A stretch of 39,669 bases of DNA, taken from a virus. Under the pieces are notes generated by a model. It was given only the letters and a program-made list of their open reading frames with translations. It did not search any database and was not told where the DNA came from. The translations under genes were made by a program, and so were the position numbers. The stretch covers positions 1 to 39,669 of IMG/VR virus record IMGVR_UViG_3300046048_000252; one strand, 5' to 3'. Shown here piece by piece: positions 14,972 through 22,667 of the stretch. How positions within the stretch are numbered: position 1 is the stretch's first letter; each line of letters opens with the position of its first letter.

Positions 14972-15284
14972 TTTTGCGCGAACGCACGCCCATCGCGACG
15001 ATCCCGACACATCGCACATCGCAGCGGAGCGCGCGGTTCCTCTCGCAGAGCGACATCGGCAGATGGTGTTAGATTGCCTCGAGGATCAAGGCCAACTCTC
15101 GTCTGAACAGATTGCGTCGCTGCTCGGGTTAAGCAGCCTGCAAGTGATGAAACGGATTTCAGATCTTCGCAACGAGGGCGTTGTGATCGACAGCGGCGAA
15201 CGCAAGCCGACAATGTCGGGGCGTCCTGCGGCGATCTGGAAACTGAAAGAAGAGCAGCTTGATATGTTTGGGGCAGCACCATGA
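14964..15284 (+). CDS. Winged-helix DNA-binding protein, 106 aa
   Basis: After a His/Asp-rich opening (HRDDPDTSHIAAERA) comes a MarR/ArsR-like winged helix: MVLDCLEDQGQLSSEQIASL, then LSSLQVMKRISDLRNEGVV and a wing ending in PAAIWKL. Similar small proteins occur in phage early or middle regions as transcription regulators. GGGG lies upstream of the start. The stop overlaps the next ATG (ATGA). Confidence 0.7.
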   Translation: MSDFARTHAHRDDPDTSHIAAERAVPLAERHRQMVLDCLEDQGQLSSEQIASLLGLSSLQVMKRISDLRNEGVVIDSGERKPTMSGRPAAIWKLKEEQLDMFGAAP

Positions 15285-15478
15285 AACTGATCGCCATAGC
15301 AATCCTAACCCTCACGTCGGGCGTCAATGTCGAGGTCGAGGTCGAGGCGCACGTCTGCGCCAAACTGCAACGCGATCTCGAGCATGGTGCAACCGTCGAG
15401 CTCGAGGATGAAGCCGGCGTTATGTCGTTTGTCGGTGCCGTTGAATGCGTTCCGTCAGATGGAGAATTTTCGCTGTGA
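15281..15478 (+). CDS. Small protein with hydrophobic N-terminus, 65 aa
   Basis: It begins MKLIAIAILTLTSGVNV, which could be a weak signal peptide, and has two cysteines and an acidic C-terminal half rich in Val/Glu. No family is recognised. It overlaps its neighbours by 4 nt on each side. Confidence 0.55.
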   Translation: MKLIAIAILTLTSGVNVEVEVEAHVCAKLQRDLEHGATVELEDEAGVMSFVGAVECVPSDGEFSL

Positions 15479-15675
15479 TCGACATAGATCTGCAATGGGG
15501 CTTGGTCTTTCTCGATCTGATGCGAGAGGGCTGGGATGTCGAAGAGATCGGCCGCATCGTCAACGTCGATCGATCGCTCGTTGTCGAGCTCATCGATGGA
15601 GCCATAAAATATGAGGCAGATAAAGCTCGGCAAGGGGTGGATTATGAAGGATGGGGTTCCAACGCAATCCATTAA
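15475..15675 (+). CDS. Small helix-turn-helix-like protein, 66 aa
   Basis: The GTG start overlaps the upstream stop (GTGA) and has GGAG 11 nt upstream; an ATG at 15445 is possible but overlaps more. The segment REGWDVEEIGRIVNVDRSLVVELIDGAI reads like a tri-helical HTH of sigma or resolvase type, so DNA binding is plausible. No close family name can be given. Confidence 0.6.
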   Translation: MIDIDLQWGLVFLDLMREGWDVEEIGRIVNVDRSLVVELIDGAIKYEADKARQGVDYEGWGSNAIH

Positions 15676-15748
15676 GCGCAAGTCAGTGTCGCGGCAGATC
15701 GCTGCGCGCAAGAAACCAAAGATAACGATTAAGCGGGGCAAGAGATGA
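15644..15748 (+). CDS. Very small, very basic protein, 34 aa
   Basis: AAGGGG lies a few nt before the ATG, and the stop overlaps the next start (ATGA), like its neighbours. Of 34 residues, 14 are Lys or Arg, and the product is predicted unstructured, so it would bind nucleic acid if made. It overlaps the previous gene by 32 nt in another frame. Confidence 0.5.
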   Translation: MKDGVPTQSIKRKSVSRQIAARKKPKITIKRGKR

Positions 15749-16251
15749 TCTGGCGGATCTTGGTGGCGGTGCTGGTGGCAAGCCTGATCGTTCTTTGGAC
15801 GATGTGGACGCTGGCCGTCAACGCGCACGCTGGGGTCCGCAAGATCTGCAACACGTTTACGGGCGAATGCTGGCTTGAGCATGATGGGCGACGCGCCGCA
15901 CCGCGCAAGGTGCATCGCAAGCGCCACAAGCATCGTCATCGTCGCAAGCGTCGCGCTGAAGTTCGTGGATATGTCCAACGCGAAACAGACAGCGACGGCG
16001 TAAAATGTAAAGACACGCTCACGGTCATCGGTGATGCGCGTCCAAGCGAAGACGGTGCGCGCGACGATGCGGAGAAAGCGTTTATGCGTGCAGCAAGATT
16101 TCGGCATGGCGAGAGCTGGATGTCGATCGAAAACGCTCGCGATTATGCGGTGCGTTGTTCCCGGGCGTCGATCACTGAGATCGTCGGGCAAGTGATGCAT
16201 AGGTGCGAGTTAAAGGCGAAGCCATGTCGGCCGCCATTTCAATCCAAGTAG
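15745..16251 (+). CDS. Signal-anchored, His/Arg-rich protein, 168 aa
   Basis: A single membrane helix (ILVAVLVASLIVLWTMWTLA, residues 5-24) is followed by a probable periplasmic domain. Cys35 and Cys42 could pair. A strongly basic stretch at about residues 53-75 is almost only His, Arg and Lys. The C-terminal domain carries WMSIENARDYAVRCSR. Basic periplasmic domains may interact with LPS or DNA. The next gene encodes an outer-membrane protein, so both may work at the envelope. Function is not established. Confidence 0.6.
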   Translation: MIWRILVAVLVASLIVLWTMWTLAVNAHAGVRKICNTFTGECWLEHDGRRAAPRKVHRKRHKHRHRRKRRAEVRGYVQRETDSDGVKCKDTLTVIGDARPSEDGARDDAEKAFMRAARFRHGESWMSIENARDYAVRCSRASITEIVGQVMHRCELKAKPCRPPFQSK

Positions 16252-16267
16252 CTCACGGGGGAATGTG

Positions 16268-16906
16268 ATGCGAATTCGTTACGTTGCTGCGGCTATAGCC
16301 GCGTTTGCACTGTGGAATGCTCCGGTTCATGCCGAGGGCATCTTTACGCCGCCGTCCGTCAAGGATGTCGTCGAGGCTCCCAACAAAAATCCTTGGGAGG
16401 GCCTGTATGTCGAGGGCGGTTTCGGCCTCTCTGCTGGCACCCTCGAGGCATCGATGGGTGAAAGCATTACGTTTGGCGATACGTCCTATGTCGGCCATGT
16501 CGGCGGTGGTTATGATCTCGCCATCAAGGGCAGTCACGTCGTCGTCGGCGTGCTTGGTCGCTATGAAGTCAGCGACGTTGCATTCGATGCTTTCGGCGAG
16601 AATTTGGCTGATGTGAAAAATAGCTGGATGGTGGGCGCGAGATTGGGCTGGGCTCCTGGTCCGTGGATGATCTATGCACTCGGCGGTTATCGCTGGGCAA
16701 AGCTAGATCCCAATCCTGAATTCGACGTTTCCGATGTCGATGTGAATGGCTGGGTGCTCGGCGGTGGCGTCGAGGTCTTGCTCGGCAATGGTTGGTTCGC
16801 CGGATTGGAATATCTGGCTTCACTCGAGGCTGGCGAAAAGGTCGAGGGCATCAACATCGATGCAACTGAGCACTCCGGCAAGGTCCGGGTCGGGTTCAAG
16901 TTTTGA
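16268..16906 (+). CDS. Outer-membrane beta-barrel protein (Omp25/Omp31-like), 212 aa
   Basis: A clear Sec signal peptide (residues 1-22, ending VHA) is followed by an eight-stranded-barrel pattern: WEGLYVEGGFGLSAG, YVGHVGGGYDLAIK, SWMVGARLGWAPGPWMIYAL, and a final aromatic strand ending GKVRVGFKF with the terminal Phe needed for Bam assembly. It resembles rhizobial and Brucella small porin-like proteins. A phage copy could mask or replace a receptor, as Lom/Cor-type proteins do. GGGGG precedes the ATG by 6 nt. An intrinsic terminator follows it. Confidence 0.8.
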   Translation: MRIRYVAAAIAAFALWNAPVHAEGIFTPPSVKDVVEAPNKNPWEGLYVEGGFGLSAGTLEASMGESITFGDTSYVGHVGGGYDLAIKGSHVVVGVLGRYEVSDVAFDAFGENLADVKNSWMVGARLGWAPGPWMIYALGGYRWAKLDPNPEFDVSDVDVNGWVLGGGVEVLLGNGWFAGLEYLASLEAGEKVEGINIDATEHSGKVRVGFKF

Positions 16907-16931
16907 TGGATCTTCCTGAATTCATGGAAAG

Positions 16932-16967
16932 CCGGGCCGCACTTCGTGAGGCGGCCCGGTTTCGTTC
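16932..16967 (+). terminator. Intrinsic terminator after the outer-membrane protein gene
   Basis: CCGGGCCGC and GCGGCCCGG form a 9-bp GC stem around a 10-nt loop, followed by TTTCGTT. It starts about 25 nt after the barrel gene stop and is the best terminator of the rightward early block. Confidence 0.65.
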
Positions 16968-17023
16968 CGAGTTTTGCATGGTGAGCGTCGAGACATTGGC
17001 CAGATTGATCGGAGATGACCCGG

Positions 17024-17569
17024 ATGAATATCGAAGCGCCGCCCATCGAACAGCTAAGAAAAGGTTTCGTCCTTCCGCCGAGGATGGATCAACGGACATC
17101 ACGCCAGTATCACCGCCGCCTCGATCTGTTTGAGGTCATGCATAACATTTGGCAGGACGCCGACAAGATCGAGGATTACATCGAGCGGATGAAGGCGAAG
17201 CGCCGCGGCCTCGATGACGATCACATCAGGGCGGCACGCAAGCTCGATAAACACTATCGCGGATCGCTCGGGCACGATGTGCGCGACACTGAGGAATTCT
17301 CTGCCGAGCTCCGCGATCTCGATGGCGTGCCGCCGATCACCTACCACACCGACAAGATCGTCGAGGCGCGCAATGCGATCACGGACAAGCGGGCGTGGTT
17401 GGTCTTGGAATTCACCATGCTCGGCTGCGAGCGCCTGAAAGATATGGGGCGGTTCATTTACAAGGTGAACGAGAAAAAAGCGGTCTGCCTTGCGCGCCAA
17501 GCGATGCAAGACAGCCTGATAACGCTCTCGATTTTGTGGGGCCTCTCGACGCGGCCTCCGACTAGATAG
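17024..17569 (+). CDS. Hypothetical protein, 181 aa
   Basis: The ATG follows GGAG by 9 nt; an ATG three codons upstream lies too close to that site. The protein is helical, charged and soluble, with no recognised motif. It stands alone between two terminator-like hairpins, so it may have its own control or depend on read-through. Early versus late expression is unclear. Confidence 0.6.
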   Translation: MNIEAPPIEQLRKGFVLPPRMDQRTSRQYHRRLDLFEVMHNIWQDADKIEDYIERMKAKRRGLDDDHIRAARKLDKHYRGSLGHDVRDTEEFSAELRDLDGVPPITYHTDKIVEARNAITDKRAWLVLEFTMLGCERLKDMGRFIYKVNEKKAVCLARQAMQDSLITLSILWGLSTRPPTR

Positions 17570-17603
17570 CGTGTCAAGCGTGGCCAAATCAGGCTAGACT
17601 AAC

Positions 17604-17637
17604 AGCGGCGGGGATCTCCCCGCTGCTCTTGCAAGAG
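17604..17637 (+). terminator. Terminator-like hairpin followed by a perfect palindrome
   Basis: AGCGGCGGGG and CCCCGCTGCT pair over 10 bp (one G-U) with a 4-nt loop, followed by CTCTT. The last bases are part of a 12-bp palindrome CTCTTGCAAGAG, which abuts the ribosome site of the next gene. It is likely a terminator separating early and late blocks; the palindrome could also be an operator. Confidence 0.55.
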
Positions 17638-17645
17638 GCGAGACA

Positions 17646-18839
17646 ATGGACACATCGGAACTGGCAAGACGATTGCGCGATGAGTTGGCGTGGCTCCCTG
17701 ATGCTGGTCTTGGTCCTGTGACAGCGCGAACGCGCGCCGGCCGGCCGAATGCGTTTCTTGATACGGTTCAGGAGCAACAGCGGCCGCAAGATTATATGGC
17801 CCCGGTGGCTGAAACGCTCTCGATACCGCTCGGGGCTTATGGCGCTGGTCAGCTCGTCGGCTCTGGCATCAATGCGGCCCGTGAGGGCGACTATGGGAGC
17901 GGCGCTGGTCAGATTGCGCTCGGCATGGCCGGAATGCTGCCGATGGCTCCAAAGGGTGGCAAAGGCATCCGTGCCTTTCACGGTTCACCGCATGATTTTG
18001 ACAGGTTCAACATGGAGCACATTGGCAAGGGCGAAGGCGCTCAAGCCTACGGACATGGATTGTATTTTGCGGACGCTGAGGATGTGGCGCGGAGCTATCG
18101 CGACACGTTGTCAAAATCAGGTCAAGACTGGGGGCAGAGGGCGCTTGATAAGGCAGGTGGAGACGTTGACGCTGCAATATCAACGATCCAATCGAAAGTA
18201 GACAAATATCGCGCGGGTGGGGCTGATAATTTGGCATCCTCTCAAGAGGAAATATTGCGCGCCCTTCATCAATACAAAGAGACGGGCAGTTTTTCTCAAG
18301 GCCATATGTACGAAGTCAACATCAACGCAGATCCGGCAGATTTCCTAGATTGGGATAAGCCGCTGAGTGAGCAGCCACAAGTAGCGCGAAAACTCGGCTT
18401 TTCAACGATGACAGAAGACGCAATTCACGATGAAGCGTTACGCCTTATGGATGAGGGGAACAAGGCAGCAGGCCGTCAAGGCGGATGGGTTGATGACCCT
18501 GCAATTAAGGCACGCATTGACGAGTTGCAAAACGAACTAGACAAGAAAGCTCCAACCGTAACAGGGGCAAATTTCTACCGTGGATCAACAGATGATGATT
18601 TTCTCCACTCTCTATTGACGAGCGGAAACAGCTTGCAAGGCAGAAGCCAAGAGTTGAGCAAGGCGGGCATTCCCGGCATTCGCTACCTGGATCAGGGCTC
18701 CCGCGCTGCGGGCGAAGGGTCTAGCAACTACGTCGTGTTTGACGACGCATTGATTGAGATCATGCGCAAGTATGGCTTGCTAGGGCCTGTCGCGGCTGGT
18801 GCTGGAATTCTTGGGAGTGATGACGGGAATACGTATTGA
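17646..18839 (+). CDS. ADP-ribosyltransferase-like (ART-PolyVal) phage protein, 397 aa
   Basis: Residues 1-105 are a low-complexity, Gly/Ala-rich N-terminus resembling virion protein linkers. From residue 109 the sequence AFHGSPHDFDRF, then GEGAQAYGHGLYFADAEDVA followed by RSYRD, matches the N-terminal signature of the ADP-ribosyltransferase domain found in phage polyvalent proteins. The domain continues to about residue 385 with IPGIRYLDQGSR and NYVVFDDALIEI. Such domains are proposed to modify host targets after injection. The C-terminus ends in a short hydrophobic stretch. It is the first gene of the late-type block, so delivery in the virion is plausible. Catalytic activity is not demonstrated. 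Confidence 0.8.
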   Translation: MDTSELARRLRDELAWLPDAGLGPVTARTRAGRPNAFLDTVQEQQRPQDYMAPVAETLSIPLGAYGAGQLVGSGINAAREGDYGSGAGQIALGMAGMLPMAPKGGKGIRAFHGSPHDFDRFNMEHIGKGEGAQAYGHGLYFADAEDVARSYRDTLSKSGQDWGQRALDKAGGDVDAAISTIQSKVDKYRAGGADNLASSQEEILRALHQYKETGSFSQGHMYEVNINADPADFLDWDKPLSEQPQVARKLGFSTMTEDAIHDEALRLMDEGNKAAGRQGGWVDDPAIKARIDELQNELDKKAPTVTGANFYRGSTDDDFLHSLLTSGNSLQGRSQELSKAGIPGIRYLDQGSRAAGEGSSNYVVFDDALIEIMRKYGLLGPVAAGAGILGSDDGNTY

Positions 18840-19133
18840 CGCTTTCCGGCAAATCAGTGAGGTTTAGGTATGTTCGGCGTATTGGGGGCGGGGAATAAAC
18901 GCATGAATTGCGGGACCGTCACAAACGCCACAAGATCGGTCCCGCTGTTGGTATACAAACGCCGACGCGGAACGAACCAAAGCAACTGACACCCAACGCC
19001 ATAAGACTACATCCCGACGCATGAATAAAACCTGACAAAGTTCGTCGGCCATGTCGTGTCTGCGAAAAAATGATCTGTGGATAGGCAACGCATTGATGGA
19101 CGCTCGGCAATTCGGGGAATTCGCGAGGGTTGA
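18840..19133. other. Intergenic stretch without a confident gene
   Basis: About 290 nt. A 39-residue frame (18870-18989, +) has only a weak ribosome site. A leftward frame from 19052 to 18864 has none. It holds an inverted repeat, GCGGGACCG at 18910 and CGGTCCCGC at 18937, with an 18-nt loop and no U-run. A single near-DnaA-box (TGTGGATAG, one mismatch) is at 19076. I see no tRNA. Confidence 0.5.
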
Positions 19134-19346
19134 ATGATCATCCTGATCCTGACGGTCTGCTCCATTCTTGAAGGGGCAACCTGTAAGGATGTGCAGCAAA
19201 CCTATATGGCGCAGCCGGGAGAAATCAGCGTGTGGGCGTGCGCACGCTATGGCCAGCACCATGCGAGCCAGTGGGCGCTTGAACATCCAAACTGGCGGAT
19301 TTCAAAATTCCGCTGCCAGCGGCCAAGCGAAAGGGCCAAGGCATGA
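19134..19346 (+). CDS. Small possibly secreted protein, 70 aa
   Basis: It starts MIILILTVCSILEGATC, a short hydrophobic leader, and has four cysteines (residues 9, 17, 36 and 60) that could form disulfides outside the cytoplasm. GAGGG lies just upstream. The pattern WACARYGQHHASQWALEHPNW resembles small proteins I have seen in alphaproteobacterial phages. Function is unknown. It is coupled to the next gene by ATGA. Confidence 0.6.
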   Translation: MIILILTVCSILEGATCKDVQQTYMAQPGEISVWACARYGQHHASQWALEHPNWRISKFRCQRPSERAKA

Positions 19347-19567
19347 TTACGCACAACAAGGCCGCGCAATTGATAGAGATCAAGACCGCCAACGGGCTGG
19401 GCTCGATCTCGATCGCGGTCGCCTGCGAAAACGTCTATTCGGTCGCGATCAAAGATGCCGTCTCCGGCGAAGTCGCCGAAATCCGGCTAGATGTGCGCGA
19501 TTTCTGGAAAGTCAACGAAGCCATCTTGCTTGAGCAACTATCGAGGATCAACGACGATGGATTTTAA
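19343..19567 (+). CDS. Small hypothetical protein, 74 aa
   Basis: It is soluble and beta-rich in the first 50 residues (SISIAVACENVYSVAIKDAV), with a helical C-terminus. It overlaps both neighbours. No family is recognised. Confidence 0.55.
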   Translation: MITHNKAAQLIEIKTANGLGSISIAVACENVYSVAIKDAVSGEVAEIRLDVRDFWKVNEAILLEQLSRINDDGF

Positions 19568-19718
19568 TCAGGCCATGGGCCAGATCCGGCCAATCCTCGG
19601 GATTGTCGGCGCGCTCCTGATTGCTGCCGGCGTTCTTAAATTCTTTGGCGTCAACATTCCGATCAGTGGATCGGGCCTCGAGATCGGCGTTGCCGGCTTC
19701 CTAACCAAGAGCATCTGA
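19557..19718 (+). CDS. Small membrane protein, 53 aa
   Basis: It has one strong transmembrane helix (ILGIVGALLIAAGVLKFFGV, about residues 13-32) and a second weakly hydrophobic Gly-rich end. It overlaps the previous gene by 11 nt. It could be a holin-like or membrane-associated protein outside the main lysis cassette. No family is recognised. Confidence 0.6.
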   Translation: MDFNQAMGQIRPILGIVGALLIAAGVLKFFGVNIPISGSGLEIGVAGFLTKSI

Positions 19719-19725
19719 GGGGATC

Positions 19726-20154
19726 ATGAGCAAAACCAACAACTGGGAAAACAGCATCCTAGATTTGCTGTTCAATGCCACGGCCGTGACCAATGTCGCA
19801 GATAATGCGGCCTCGTCGCCGCTGACTAACCTTTATGTGTCGCTGCATACCGGTGATCCTGGCGAAGCGGGCACGCAACAGACTTCCGAGTGTGCCTATG
19901 GCTCTTATGCTCGTGTTGCTGTTGCACGCACCTCGGGCGGATGGACGGTATCGGCCAACTCGGTTTCGCCCGTGTCTGACATCTCGTTCCCGGAAGCCAC
20001 CAGCGGAACGGAAACCGCGACGCATTTCGGTGTTGGCTCGGCGAGCTCTGGTGCAGGCGTTCTTTATTATTCTGGCACGCTGACGCCGAATATCTCGATC
20101 GCCTCCGGCGTTACGCCTATCGTCACGACAGCGACGACCATTACCGAGGACTAA
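19726..20154 (+). CDS. Phage structural protein, small beta-sandwich type, 142 aa
   Basis: The pattern LTNLYVSLHTGDPGEAGTQQ, then YGSYARVAVARTSGGW and SFPEATSGTETATHFGVG, is a widespread phage virion domain of unknown exact role that I associate with head or tail decoration. No catalytic motif is present. It is the first of a run of Thr/Ser/Gly-rich, beta-rich proteins upstream of the terminase genes. GAGGGG precedes the ATG. Confidence 0.7.
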   Translation: MSKTNNWENSILDLLFNATAVTNVADNAASSPLTNLYVSLHTGDPGEAGTQQTSECAYGSYARVAVARTSGGWTVSANSVSPVSDISFPEATSGTETATHFGVGSASSGAGVLYYSGTLTPNISIASGVTPIVTTATTITED

Positions 20155-20157
20155 TCG

Positions 20158-21030
20158 GTGACAAACACCCTCAATCGCGTTCGCATGACCACGGCGACGA
20201 CCGGCACGGGCACGATGACGCTCGGCTCGGCGGTCGCCGGCAATCTGACGTTCGACGAAGCCGGCGCGGTCAATTCAACGGTTTACTATTACGTGATCGA
20301 GGACGGGGACGATTTCGAGGCTGGCGTCGGCACCTATACAACAAGCGGCACGACGCTTTCGCGTGATACTGTCACGGTCTCCAAGATCTCGGGCACGGCC
20401 GGCACCACCAAGTTAACTCTATCGGGATCGGCTCAAGTCTTCTGCTCGCCGCTCTCCGCGTTTTTCGCGCAATCCTTCCTACTGTCCGGGGATCTCGGCT
20501 CAACCGTCCAGGCATATGACGAGCTCCTGGCCGAGATCGCTGCGCTCTCGACCGATCCAAACGCCGATAGCGGGTTATTTTTCGACGATAGCGCCGGCAA
20601 TGTCGCCTACTTCACGCCGACCAATGGCGTCGAGTTCTCGAATGCCAATCTGCAAGTTACCTCAAACCAGCGCACGGCCTCGATCTGCGTTCAGATCGAC
20701 GGCGGCGGCTCGGCGATTACAACCGGCACAAAATGCTATCTGGAAATCCCGTTCGCCTGCACCATCCAGCAAGGCACGGTCCTGCTTGATCAAACCGGCT
20801 CGATCGTCGTCGATGTCTGGAAAGATACATATGCCAATTACCCTCCGACCGATGCCGATAGCATTACATCGGCCGCTCCGCTGACGGTGTCGAGCGCCAC
20901 AAAAAGCCAAGATGCGACGCTGACGGGATGGACAACTTCTATATCAGCCGGCGACATCTTGGGGTTCAATGTGGATAGCGCCTCGACGGCGACACTGGCG
21001 ACGATCTCGATCGAAGTGCTGAAAACATAA
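20158..21030 (+). CDS. Fibre-like structural protein with two beta domains, 290 aa
   Basis: It starts at GTG, 3 nt after the previous stop. The N-terminal 95 residues (RVRMTTATTGTGTMTLGSAV, then TYTTSGTTLSRDTV) match a common attachment-type phage fibre domain. The C-terminal 125 residues (GSIVVDVWKDTYANYPPTDA, then TLTGWTTSISAGDILGFNVD) match a beta-sandwich module often found at phage fibre ends. A short helical linker joins them. The likely role is virion surface or host binding. The exact position in the particle is unknown. Confidence 0.7.
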   Translation: MTNTLNRVRMTTATTGTGTMTLGSAVAGNLTFDEAGAVNSTVYYYVIEDGDDFEAGVGTYTTSGTTLSRDTVTVSKISGTAGTTKLTLSGSAQVFCSPLSAFFAQSFLLSGDLGSTVQAYDELLAEIAALSTDPNADSGLFFDDSAGNVAYFTPTNGVEFSNANLQVTSNQRTASICVQIDGGGSAITTGTKCYLEIPFACTIQQGTVLLDQTGSIVVDVWKDTYANYPPTDADSITSAAPLTVSSATKSQDATLTGWTTSISAGDILGFNVDSASTATLATISIEVLKT

Positions 21031-21564
21031 ATGGCAGATACAGGCTGGGTGATCGCTGGAACGGGTGAGAACAATACGGGCACTGGATCGTTTGCCTGGG
21101 TTAATCCGACCCGTGTCAGCGCTGATGATGCATCATATGCAACCGCCGGTCCTCTATCGGCTGGCCAAGAAACTTATTATTTACTGGGCAGAAGTTTTGG
21201 ACTATCTGTCCCGAGCGGCGCAACGATCGACGGAATAGAAGTCAGGTTTGAGGGATATTGGACGGGTTCAAGCATTTGCTCAATTACATGTGGTGTCCGT
21301 CATCCGTCGAGTGGTTTTCTGGCATCGGCTGGCGAAGATGCGTTGGCCACCAGCCCAACAACATACACTTACGGCGGAAGTCTCGACCTTCATGATGCGT
21401 CGTGGACTGCTGCAAATGTGAATGATGCAAACTTCGGTGTTTATTTATCGTGCGCAGCTGTACTTGGATCAAACGTAAACCCTCTGTGCGATTATATTGC
21501 CGTGAAGGTTTACTATACACCAGCAGCGGCAAGCGGCGGGACACGCGCGCACATCATAGGGTGA
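21031..21564 (+). CDS. Beta-rich virion surface-like protein, 177 aa
   Basis: It starts directly after the previous stop. The pattern of a short opening, then PSGATIDGIEVRFEGYW and a DLHDASWTAANVNDANFG block, is that of a beta-sandwich domain seen in phage fibre or decoration proteins. There is no enzyme signature. Base composition is somewhat more AT-rich than its neighbours, which may mark a recent acquisition. Confidence 0.6.
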   Translation: MADTGWVIAGTGENNTGTGSFAWVNPTRVSADDASYATAGPLSAGQETYYLLGRSFGLSVPSGATIDGIEVRFEGYWTGSSICSITCGVRHPSSGFLASAGEDALATSPTTYTYGGSLDLHDASWTAANVNDANFGVYLSCAAVLGSNVNPLCDYIAVKVYYTPAAASGGTRAHIIG

Positions 21565-21567
21565 TCG

Positions 21568-22347
21568 ATGCTCGGCTTTCATCCACTTGCTTCTGCCCAG
21601 CTTGGCGCTCTTGCTAGTGCAACCGGCTCGGCGGCCGGTGTTGCTAACGGTATGTCAACTGTTACCGGCGCTGGTGCATCGCTTTTCAGCGCGCCCGGAT
21701 CTGCCGCAGGTATCGCAACTGTCTCGGGCGCTGGTGCCTCGACCTATAAATCTGTCGGTGCCGCGACAGGGAGTGGTGCCGTCACAGGTGTTGGCGCATC
21801 GCAATATGCAAGCGCTGGCGCGGCGGCCGGCACATCTGCACTCGCCGCCATTGGCGCACCGACCCATCGATCGATCGGATCATCATCAGGTGTTGGTGCA
21901 GCAACAGGCGCATCTGCTGCGACAAAGGACGCGGTCGGATCGGCAGCGGGCACGTCGCTCGTCGGTGGATATGCTCAAGGTTCAGGGGCAGGCGTTGGTT
22001 CAGCCGCGGGAACGGCGACGGTTTCGGGCGCGGCCAAGTCAACGGCTGAGGTTGTTGGATCTGCGGCCGGTACGGTTAACGTCGTCGGCATTACACTGCA
22101 ACTCGGCTCTGCCTTCGGTACGGCATCGGGCACTTCGGCAGTTACCGGCGTCTCGCTCGCGACAAAAGAGGCGATCGGCTCGGCTGCTGGCATTTCAACG
22201 GTTTCAGGTGCAGCGCAAGGCTCAATCCAAGGTGTCGGTACAATAGAAGGCACATCGACGGCAAGCGCCTCGTCATCGTCAACCGTTCTGCCGATCAAGC
22301 GCGGCGCTGCTTGGACGAATAGAACACAAATCACGCAGGCCGCCTGA
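21568..22347 (+). CDS. Gly/Ala/Ser-rich repeat protein, about eleven ~20-residue repeats, 259 aa
   Basis: After a short head (MLGFHPLASAQLGALASA), the protein is built from about eleven degenerate repeats with the core GSAAGTATVSGAGAS, one per 19-21 residues, up to about residue 240. The repeats contain almost no aromatic or charged residues and look like a beta-solenoid or beta-hairpin stalk. The gene downstream encodes a shorter relative with the same head. Repeats of this kind occur in phage fibres; the role is inferred. The stop overlaps the next start. Confidence 0.65.
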   Translation: MLGFHPLASAQLGALASATGSAAGVANGMSTVTGAGASLFSAPGSAAGIATVSGAGASTYKSVGAATGSGAVTGVGASQYASAGAAAGTSALAAIGAPTHRSIGSSSGVGAATGASAATKDAVGSAAGTSLVGGYAQGSGAGVGSAAGTATVSGAAKSTAEVVGSAAGTVNVVGITLQLGSAFGTASGTSAVTGVSLATKEAIGSAAGISTVSGAAQGSIQGVGTIEGTSTASASSSSTVLPIKRGAAWTNRTQITQAA

Positions 22348-22667
22348 TGTTGGCGTTTCATCCACTCGCCGCAACAGAGCTCGCCGGCCTTGCTGGTGCT
22401 GATGGTTCAGCGATCGGCGGTGCTCATGGCATCGCTACCGTTACAGGTGTCTCTGCATCAATTGCCAAGGCAGCAGGAGCATCTGAAGGCGTCGCTACAG
22501 TATCAGGTGTCGGCAATGGTGGATCTTTTTACTGCGCAGGCACTGCAACAGGTACTTCCGCCGTCAATGGCGTTTCCCGAAGAGATGTGCTAAAGATAGC
22601 CAGATCAGAGGGTTACGATCCAACGACATTGATCACGAAACAGATAACAGTGAGGTTAACGGTATGA
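22347..22667 (+). CDS. Short paralogue of the upstream repeat protein, 106 aa
   Basis: The head MLAFHPLAATELAGLAGA is clearly related to the head of the 259-residue protein, followed by only three or four of the same repeats (GIATVTGVSAS, GVATVSGVGNG, GTSAVNGVS). The C-terminus is different and basic (LKIARSEGYDPTTLITKQIT). Tandem duplication with repeat loss is the simplest origin. It overlaps the small terminase gene by ATGA. Confidence 0.6.
   Translation: MLAFHPLAATELAGLAGADGSAIGGAHGIATVTGVSASIAKAAGASEGVATVSGVGNGGSFYCAGTATGTSAVNGVSRRDVLKIARSEGYDPTTLITKQITVRLTV

Noticed and set aside
16906-17133. Rightward ORF of 75 residues after the outer-membrane protein
   Set aside because: It has no ribosome site, contains the 9-bp terminator hairpin near its start and overlaps the next gene by 110 nt in another frame.
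19076-19084. Near-DnaA-box TGTGGATAG
   Set aside because: A single site with one mismatch and no repeats around it; the iterons at 13808 are a much better origin candidate.
18864-19286. Leftward 140-residue frame opposite the gap and the 19134 gene
   Set aside because: No ribosome site; half of it is antisense to a better-supported rightward gene.
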